A DNA stretch of 17,649 nucleotides from Candidatus Faecivivens stercorigallinarum (GTDB lineage Bacteria; Bacillota; Clostridia; Oscillospirales; Ruminococcaceae), in assembly GCA_018715465.1 (NCBI GenBank), contig DVLN01000170.1, positions 1-17,649 on the forward strand, written 5' to 3'. Of this stretch, positions 12,918 to 17,649 are shown in pieces; the stretch's first letter is position 1, and every line of letters begins with the position of its first letter. Both the position numbers and the translations under genes were made by a program. The notes beneath the pieces were generated by a model. The model saw nothing but the letters and a program-made list of their open reading frames with translations, had not been told where the DNA came from and ran no database searches.

Positions 12918-15080
12918 ATGGAATATATCGGTAAGACGTTGGGTGAGAGATATCGGCTTCAAAAACTGATTGGCAGCGGCGGCATGGCCAACGTTTTTGA
13001 AGCGGTTGATTTACAAGAAGATGGCCGGATTGTTGCGGTCAAGCTGCTTCGTCAGGAATTTCTGACAAACGAGGAGTTTGTCCGCCGATTCAGGAACGAA
13101 TCCAGAGTAATCGCTGTACTTGACCACCCCAATATTGTCAAAATATTTGATGTCAATTTTACCGGCGAAGATCAGTATATCGTGATGGAATATATTGACG
13201 GAGTCACCCTCAATCAGTATATCCATCATCAGGGACATCTCCGCTGGAAAGACGCGGTGCATTTTCTGGAACAGATTCTGCGCGCACTTCAGCATGCACA
13301 TGATCATGGGGTGGTACACCGGGACATCAAATCCCAGAACATCATGTTACAACGCGATGGCTCCATCAAGGTGATGGATTTTGGAATTGCCCGCTTTGCC
13401 CGTGAGGATATCCGCAGCGGACAGAATAAGGCGATCGGTTCCGTACACTATATCAGCCCTGAACAGGCCTGCGGTGAAGAATCAGATGCAAAGAGCGACA
13501 TCTACTCGCTGGGTGTACTGCTGTATGAGATGCTTTCCGGCAGTGTGCCATTTGACGGCGCAACCCCTGAAGAAGTCGCCATGAAGCATATCCATGAACA
13601 GCCCGTTCCTTTGCGTCAGGTCAACCCGGAGGTGCCGGTCGGTCTGTGCGAGATTTGTGACAAGGCAATGCAGAAGGATAAAAATATGCGTTATCGTTCT
13701 GCAAAGGAGATGCTGGCGGCTGTCGATGCCTTTAAAGCCAATCCCGCGATCCGGTTTCATTATCAGTATACCCGCGCGGTTGACCCGTCTTCGCTGGAAC
13801 GTCGTCCGGCTGTACAGCCGACGCAGAACAGACGCCCCCAGCGGCAGGCAATCGACCCTGAGGAAGAAGAGATCATCGTCATCAAAAAGAGTCCGAGTAT
13901 TCTGATCCTGACTGGAATTGCAGCGGCATGTTGTCTGACTGTCATTCTGGTTATGCTGGGCTTTTTCTATTGGGGACGGGATGAAGCCGTTGGCGAGATT
14001 GTTATGCCGAATCTGGTTGGCATGTCGTACGATGAGGTCAAAAACAGTGAAGAATATGGCCAGTTCGATTTTGTCATAGAGGAACGGGGAATGACCGACC
14101 AGTATGCGGCAGGCATTATCTATTATCAGAATGTCACAGCCGGTACAACAGTCAAGGTTAACCGTACCGTTCGTATCAAAGTGAGCGATGGAATCTCTAC
14201 CCTCTATGTCCCCGATCTGGTCGGCAAAGACCTGAGCGCAGCAGAAGAAATACTGCATGAAATGGGACTGGACTATTCGATTAAAACCCAGGAAACCGAT
14301 GAAGACGCCAATATTCCGGCAGACCAGGTATTATCCACCGACCCTGTTGCCGGTACACAGGTGGAACAGAACTCGGTTGTTACCATTTATATCAGCCGCG
14401 GCAATGTCACTGCTGCCCTGAAGGTACCGGAGGTACGCGGCTTGTCTCTGGAAACGGCGATCGCCCGACTGGAGGCTGTCGGTCTGACAGTCACATCCAC
14501 TGAGGTGGACAGCGACCAGGCGGCAGGCATAGTTGTCAGCCAGAGCATCGCGGCAAATGAATATGTACCGGAAGAGGGTGGAACCATCCAGCTGGAAGTC
14601 AGCAATGGCTCCGGCTATCAGAAGACAGTACCGGTTCAGATCAATTTTCCGGCCGACAGCAATTCCAACGACTATACGATGGTTCTGTATATGGACGGCG
14701 TCGATATCGGCAGCATGACAGTCAATCCGTCGACCAACTCCTCGCTGGTGCTCAATGTCACCGGCAGGGGACAGCAGGAAGTAACCGTTTCACTGGATGG
14801 GCAGCGTTATGTTTCTTATTCGATCAATTTTGATACCGGCGAAGTTACCATCTCGAGCGACTACAATACTTCGATTGTCACTGGCGGTCCCGATCAGCCT
14901 TCCGACCCGGATGATGACAGCAATGATGGTCCCGGTGGCTCGACACCTGGTGGTGATTCACCCAGTTCCGGCGGCCCCGGCGAATATGACGGTCCGGGCG
15001 AAACAGCTGGTAACGCTGGGCCTGGTGATGTACAGGGTCCCGGTTCGACAGAAGGCCCCGGCGCAACCGACTTTGAATAA
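12918..15080 (+). CDS. prkC: Membrane PASTA Ser/Thr kinase (PrkC/Stk type) with Ig-like domain and GPG-rich tail
   Basis: This 720-residue receptor kinase phosphorylates division, wall and translation proteins in response to muropeptides. The kinase domain (about 10-270) has glycine loop GSGGMANV (19-26), Lys42, HRDIKSQN (134-141, catalytic Asp136), DFG (154-156) and SPEQ (180-183). The activation loop (157-179) has serines 167 and 175 but no threonine. One transmembrane helix lies at about 328-352. Three extracellular PASTA repeats span about 361-425, 428-495 and 501-564. A non-PASTA beta domain spans about 566-656, and the final 64 residues are Gly/Pro/Asp-rich with six GPG triplets. I chose the ATG at 12918 with AAAGGA (12901-12906) 11 nt upstream; TTG at 12912 is an alternative. 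prpC precedes it. Confidence 0.95.
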   Translation: MEYIGKTLGERYRLQKLIGSGGMANVFEAVDLQEDGRIVAVKLLRQEFLTNEEFVRRFRNESRVIAVLDHPNIVKIFDVNFTGEDQYIVMEYIDGVTLNQYIHHQGHLRWKDAVHFLEQILRALQHAHDHGVVHRDIKSQNIMLQRDGSIKVMDFGIARFAREDIRSGQNKAIGSVHYISPEQACGEESDAKSDIYSLGVLLYEMLSGSVPFDGATPEEVAMKHIHEQPVPLRQVNPEVPVGLCEICDKAMQKDKNMRYRSAKEMLAAVDAFKANPAIRFHYQYTRAVDPSSLERRPAVQPTQNRRPQRQAIDPEEEEIIVIKKSPSILILTGIAAACCLTVILVMLGFFYWGRDEAVGEIVMPNLVGMSYDEVKNSEEYGQFDFVIEERGMTDQYAAGIIYYQNVTAGTTVKVNRTVRIKVSDGISTLYVPDLVGKDLSAAEEILHEMGLDYSIKTQETDEDANIPADQVLSTDPVAGTQVEQNSVVTIYISRGNVTAALKVPEVRGLSLETAIARLEAVGLTVTSTEVDSDQAAGIVVSQSIAANEYVPEEGGTIQLEVSNGSGYQKTVPVQINFPADSNSNDYTMVLYMDGVDIGSMTVNPSTNSSLVLNVTGRGQQEVTVSLDGQRYVSYSINFDTGEVTISSDYNTSIVTGGPDQPSDPDDDSNDGPGGSTPGGDSPSSGGPGEYDGPGETAGNAGPGDVQGPGSTEGPGATDFE

Positions 15081-15101
15081 CTGTTTAATATAATTGGATA
15101 A

Positions 15102-15162
15102 CAGCGTCAGATTTTCCCCGCCATTGGCGGGGAAAATCTATACATACATAATCAGAACGCTG
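15102..15162. repeat. Nested inverted repeat with a perfect 14-bp hairpin between prkC and rsgA
   Basis: AGATTTTCCCCGCC (15109-15122) and its exact complement (15126-15139) enclose a 3-nt loop, ATT. Outside it, CAGCGT (15102-15107) pairs with ACGCTG (15157-15162). TCAGA occurs directly at 15107-15111 and 15152-15156. The hairpin lacks a T-run after the stem on either strand, and its base has T then C on the left and G then A on the right, opposite to the usual terminator. It may be an RNA structure, a protein site or a small inserted element. Confidence 0.85.
15124..15152 (+). promoter_or_regulatory. Candidate promoter for rsgA inside the hairpin region
   Basis: TTGGCG (15124-15129, 4 of 6) and CATAAT (15147-15152, 5 of 6) are 17 bp apart. 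The -35 lies in the loop and right arm of the 14-bp hairpin. Transcription would begin near 15159 with the ribosome binding site AAAGGAG at 15168-15174. A TATAAT at 15089-15094 has no acceptable -35. Confidence 0.35.
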
Positions 15163-15181
15163 ATGGCAAAGGAGATGTTTT

Positions 15182-16063
15182 ATGACAGTACAGGGGCTGA
15201 TTATTAAAGCGATCAGCGGCGCATTTTATGTGCAGACTGATGATGCCATCCTGCCATGCAAGGCGCGGGGAATCTTCCGCAAACGTGGAATTGCTCCACT
15301 GGCAGGAGACTATGTGCGGATTGAGGACGACAACATCATTGAAATCCTGCCGCGCAAAAATGAACTGGTCCGTCCCAAAGCCGCCAATATTGACCTGGCG
15401 CTGATGACCGTCTCAACCACCGAACCATCCCCCAACACTTTCGTACTGGACAAGATGCTGGCGGTGTGTGAATACAAAAAAATCGAACCGGTGATTATTC
15501 TGACTAAAACCGACTTGAAAGAAGATGACTCCTTTGCAGAGATCTACCGCAAAGCCGGTTATACCGTTATCCTCACTGGGGAGGATATTCATAATGAACA
15601 GGATATCCTCGCGCTGATGCAGGGAAAGGTCAGTATCTTTATCGGCAATACCGGTGTCGGCAAATCCACGCTGCTCAACCGGTTGTTTCCTGATCTCGAC
15701 CTTCGCACCGCTGCTATCAGCAACAAGCTGGGCAGAGGACGCCATACCACCCGTCAGGTCGAACTGTATCCCATTCCGGGCGGTGGATATGTCGCGGATT
15801 CTCCTGGATTTTCAACCGTAGAGCTGGAACAGTATGAGCCAATCCGCAAAGAGCAGCTGCAATACTGTTTTCGGGAATTTGCACCATTTCTGGAAAAATG
15901 CAGGTTTGCCGACTGCTCGCACCGGCGGGAGCTGGGGTGTGCAGTGGCGAAGGCTGTGGAGGACGGGTTGATCAGCCCCAGCCGGCATGAAAGCTATGTC
16001 ACGCTATACGAAGAAGCAATGAAAATACCGGACTGGCAGCGTGAGGAAGGACGAAACGGATGA
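15182..16063 (+). CDS. rsgA: Small ribosomal subunit biogenesis GTPase RsgA
   Basis: This 293-residue circularly permuted GTPase checks maturation of the 30S subunit. An N-terminal OB-fold (about 1-65) is followed by GTPase motifs in the permuted order: G4 TKTD (108-111), G1 GNTGVGKS (155-162), switch region GRGRHTT (184-190) and G3 DSPGF (206-210). The C-terminal zinc knuckle has C240, C245, H247 and C253. ATG at 15182 follows AAAGGAG by 7 nt. In Bacillus it is a substrate of PrkC, which fits its position after prkC. The 101-nt structured gap upstream is the widest within the operon. The 3' end overlaps thiN by ATGA. rpe, found next in Bacillus, is absent. Confidence 0.97.
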   Translation: MTVQGLIIKAISGAFYVQTDDAILPCKARGIFRKRGIAPLAGDYVRIEDDNIIEILPRKNELVRPKAANIDLALMTVSTTEPSPNTFVLDKMLAVCEYKKIEPVIILTKTDLKEDDSFAEIYRKAGYTVILTGEDIHNEQDILALMQGKVSIFIGNTGVGKSTLLNRLFPDLDLRTAAISNKLGRGRHTTRQVELYPIPGGGYVADSPGFSTVELEQYEPIRKEQLQYCFREFAPFLEKCRFADCSHRRELGCAVAKAVEDGLISPSRHESYVTLYEEAMKIPDWQREEGRNG

Positions 16064-16680
16064 AAAAATGTGTCATTTTCGGCGCGGGCAGTCTGGATAA
16101 AACGCCGCTGCTGCCGCCAGTCATGCCGGGAGATTACCGGATCGCCGCTGACGCAGGACTGCGCAACGCAGCACTGCTGTCGGTAACACCTGACCTGGTG
16201 ATGGGCGACATGGATTCGCTGGAGAAAGATGAAGTCCCGGAAGGGTCCATTCTATTTCCGGTTCGCAAGGACGATACTGACCTGATGCTTGCGGTCAAAA
16301 AGGGAATTGAACTTGGATACCGGGATTTCATCCTGTATGGCGCACTGGGTGGACGACTGGATCATACCTTTGCCGCCTTTCAGACACTTGCCTTTTTGAA
16401 AGAACAGAGCTGTGACGGCATTCTAGTTGATGGACACCACTGGGTCACGATGCTGGAAAACCAGTCCATCCAGATACCCGCGGGATACCGTCATGTTTCA
16501 ATTTTCTCATACACCGAACAGTGCAGCGGTATCTCTTTACGCGGATTGAGTTATCCGCTGGAAGATGCTTCCCTGGATCAGAATTTCCCGCTCGGTGTCA
16601 GCAATTCAATTGAAAGCGAGCCTGCCAGCATCTCAGTCCGACAAGGACGGCTGTTGGTCATCCTGTCTGATCTTCCCTGA
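16060..16680 (+). CDS. thiN: Thiamine pyrophosphokinase
   Basis: This 206-residue enzyme makes thiamine pyrophosphate from thiamine and ATP. Family motifs are AADAGLRNA (29-37), VMGDMDSL (47-54), DDTDLMLAV (71-79) and GGRLDHTFA (97-105). Near the C-terminus, GVSNSIES (179-186) replaces the more usual GxSNEF form. The N-terminal catalytic and C-terminal substrate-binding halves are both complete. The start at 16060 overlaps the rsgA stop and uses GAGGAAGGA (16043-16051). No TPP riboswitch is visible, and expression would follow the operon. A hairpin overlaps its stop codon. Confidence 0.95.
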   Translation: MKKCVIFGAGSLDKTPLLPPVMPGDYRIAADAGLRNAALLSVTPDLVMGDMDSLEKDEVPEGSILFPVRKDDTDLMLAVKKGIELGYRDFILYGALGGRLDHTFAAFQTLAFLKEQSCDGILVDGHHWVTMLENQSIQIPAGYRHVSIFSYTEQCSGISLRGLSYPLEDASLDQNFPLGVSNSIESEPASISVRQGRLLVILSDLP

Positions 16681-16706
16681 GAATGGGAACCGAGACAGGC
16701 CCTTTT
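16662..16706 (+). terminator. Candidate terminator or attenuator at the end of thiN
   Basis: CCTGTCT (16662-16668) pairs with AGACAGG (16693-16699), and inside it TTCCC (16673-16677) pairs with GGGAA (16685-16689), with a 4-by-3 internal loop. CCC and TTTT follow (16700-16706). The T-run is short and three C separate it from the stem, so it may be leaky. It would separate the growth operon from spoVM. Confidence 0.4.
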
Positions 16707-16737
16707 GCGTACTATAAAGCAGAAGGGAGGCTTCTTT

Positions 16738-16830
16738 ATGAAAATCATTGTAATGAAGCCGTCTGGACTGATGTCCGGGCTGCTGCGTAAAATTTTCGGT
16801 ATCCATCGGGTTTCACACCAGGACAGCTGA
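16738..16830 (+). CDS. spoVM: Stage V sporulation protein SpoVM (30 aa)
   Basis: An ATG at 16738 with a strong AGAAGGGAGG (16721-16730) 7 nt upstream opens a 30-codon frame ending in TGA at 16828-16830. The peptide starts MKIIVMKPSG and continues with LLRKIFGIHR. This is the pattern of clostridial SpoVM: a short amphipathic membrane helix with an early Lys-x-Pro break (Pro8), hydrophobic residues, then a basic face. SpoVM senses the curvature of the forespore membrane and anchors SpoIVA to start spore coat assembly. In Bacillus spoVM also follows thiN, so position supports the call. It is a few residues longer than the 26-residue Bacillus form, with a polar end (SHQDS). No convincing sigma-E promoter is found in the 57-nt gap. 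Confidence 0.87.
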   Translation: MKIIVMKPSGLMSGLLRKIFGIHRVSHQDS

Positions 16831-16852
16831 AAAAGGAAAGGAAAAATACAGG

Positions 16853-17524
16853 ATGACAAAAATTGGAATCATTGGAGCGATGGGCAGCGAGGTTGAGCTG
16901 CTGAAAACCCGTCTGACCGATTGTCAGGAGACTGTCGCGGCTGGCCGCCATTTCTACAGCGGGAACATCGGTTCCACTCCGGTCGTGCTGGTCTGCTCCG
17001 GCATTGGCAAAGTCAACTCGGCGGTAACCTGCCAGCTGTTGATCGACCTGTTTCATGTCTCTGCCGTTATTAATACCGGCGTGGCTGGCGGCGCAGGAAA
17101 GGCAACAGTACGGGATGTAGTCGTCTCGACCGACGCGGTCTATCACGACATGGATCAGGAGATCCTCAGTCATAATTATCCGTTTGTCAAAGGCTTTACC
17201 GCTGATCCAACACTGGTACAGCTCGCAATGAACGCCTGTGCTGGAAAAGTCACCGCTTATGCAGGCAGAATCGCAACCGGTGACCAGTTCATCTGTGAAA
17301 GGGCAGTCCGGGATGATATTGTTGCCCGTACCCAACCGATGGCGATTGAAATGGAAGGCGGCTCAATTGCACATACCTGTGCAGTCAACAGCATTCCGTT
17401 CGTCATCATCCGCAGTATCTCTGACAACGCGGACGATGACGCTGAGATGAGCTTTGAAACATTTGAAAAGATCGCTGCTAATGATGCCGCAGAAATTGTA
17501 ACCGCTATGCTGCATCAGATGTAA
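16853..17524 (+). CDS. mtnN: 5'-methylthioadenosine/S-adenosylhomocysteine nucleosidase
   Basis: This 223-residue enzyme cleaves adenine from methylthioadenosine and S-adenosylhomocysteine, clearing by-products of SAM-using enzymes and feeding methionine salvage or AI-2 formation. It begins KIGIIGAMGSEVELL with the catalytic-site Glu13. Further motifs are VCSGIGKVNSA (47-57), NTGVAGG (74-80), GDQF (143-146), IEMEGGSIAH (165-174, ribose-binding Glu168) and RSISDNAD (187-194, catalytic Asp191). MEGG replaces the frequent MEAA or MEGA. The ATG at 16853 follows AAAGGA (16837-16842) by 10 nt. It follows spoVM by 22 nt, and the pairing may simply be positional. A strong terminator closes the transcript. 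Confidence 0.96.
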   Translation: MTKIGIIGAMGSEVELLKTRLTDCQETVAAGRHFYSGNIGSTPVVLVCSGIGKVNSAVTCQLLIDLFHVSAVINTGVAGGAGKATVRDVVVSTDAVYHDMDQEILSHNYPFVKGFTADPTLVQLAMNACAGKVTAYAGRIATGDQFICERAVRDDIVARTQPMAIEMEGGSIAHTCAVNSIPFVIIRSISDNADDDAEMSFETFEKIAANDAAEIVTAMLHQM

Positions 17525-17545
17525 AACATAAACTGTCCATATTGA

Positions 17546-17598
17546 CCAAAAGCCGTCCTGAACTGTCCAGACAGTTCGGGGCGGCTTTTGGTTGTCAG
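17546..17598 (+). terminator. Strong, probably bidirectional terminator after mtnN
   Basis: A 22-bp stem with two G-T pairs is formed by 17546-17567 and 17570-17591 around a 2-nt loop (CA). The base of the stem is CCAAAA on the left and TTTTGG on the right, so a T-run is produced on both strands. It starts 21 nt after the mtnN stop. Confidence 0.85.
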
Positions 17599-17616
17599 AC
17601 ATCTAAATAATGTCTG
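17596..17616. repeat. Inverted repeat CAGACAT-N7-ATGTCTG
   Basis: Perfect 7-bp arms (17596-17602 and 17610-17616) with an AT-rich spacer lie just beyond the terminator. It could be an operator for a gene past the window edge or chance. The last 30 nt hold no supported gene. Confidence 0.4.
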
Positions 17617-17649
17617 CTGAACAATGAAAAAAGCCTACAGTGCCAAGAC

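Noticed and set aside
13482..14258. 258-codon open frame on the minus strand inside prkC
   Set aside because: It lies opposite a kinase, transmembrane helix and PASTA region with clear motifs. The translation has no recognisable domain and no good ribosome binding site; it is a shadow of codon bias.
15109..15139. Ordinary rho-independent terminator after prkC
   Set aside because: The stem is strong but no T-run follows on either strand, and the T/C to G/A base of the stem is the reverse of the usual form.
16708..16715. Sigma-E -10 element (CGTACTAT) for spoVM
   Set aside because: It matches 6 of 8 to CATACAAT, but no -35 is present at 13-15 bp and the start would fall on the ribosome binding site.
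17592..17620. Promoter with TTGTCA at 17592-17597
   Set aside because: The -35-like hexamer is good, but no -10 lies 16-18 bp downstream.
17624..17649. Start of a new gene at ATG 17624 (MKKAYSAK)
   Set aside because: There is no ribosome binding site, and only eight codons are visible. The A-run plus GCC could equally be the edge of a terminator of a convergent gene.

Overview
This window is a stretch of core chromosome from a spore-forming, low-to-medium GC Gram-positive bacterium, most likely a Clostridia of the Oscillospiraceae/Ruminococcaceae type. The evidence is the gene order yicC-remA-gmk-rpoZ-priA-def-fmt-rsmB-rlmN-prpC-prkC-rsgA-thiN-spoVM, which matches the well known Bacillus/Clostridium cluster. 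It is supported by a zinc-finger ClpE-type unfoldase, a PASTA kinase and the sporulation peptide SpoVM. Base composition looks close to half GC by eye. All genes I accept lie on the plus strand. I see no rRNA, tRNA, insertion sequence, phage gene or CRISPR array.

Layout. Positions 1-1034 hold the 3' end of a probable beta-propeller protein and a CvpA-family membrane protein, followed by a weak terminator. Positions 1076-3484 form a monocistronic clpE-like unit with its own promoter and a good terminator. Positions 3513-3658 are a regulatory leader with an extended -10 promoter overlapped by an inverted repeat. From 3659 to 16680 thirteen genes follow in one direction. Many overlap or are a few bases apart: remA/gmk overlap by 8 nt, and gmk/rpoZ, rsmB/rlmN and rsgA/thiN overlap by 4 nt. 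Two junctions are wider and structured. The rpoZ-priA gap is filled by three 18-bp tandem dyads, and the prkC-rsgA gap carries a perfect 14-bp hairpin. A 30-codon spoVM (16738-16830) and mtnN (16853-17524) end the window, closed by a 22-bp-stem terminator.

How the genes work together. The long operon joins RNA turnover (YicC), the RemA regulator, nucleotide and RNA polymerase functions (Gmk, omega), replication restart (PriA), formyl-methionine handling (Fmt, Def), ribosome modification and assembly (RsmB, RlmN, RsgA) and the PrkC/PrpC Ser/Thr phosphorylation pair. The pair commonly links cell-wall state to growth and ribosome activity. ThiN and MtnN are small-molecule enzymes. SpoVM belongs to spore coat assembly. 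Compared with the Bacillus subtilis order, coaBC (between rpoZ and priA) and rpe (between rsgA and thiN) are absent.

No wholly new multigene system is visible. The best candidates for something undescribed are the tandem dyads before priA, the nested hairpin before rsgA with insertion-like flanks, the PrkC homologue whose activation loop has no threonine and whose extracellular end carries a GPG-rich tail, and the operator-like repeat on the operon promoter.
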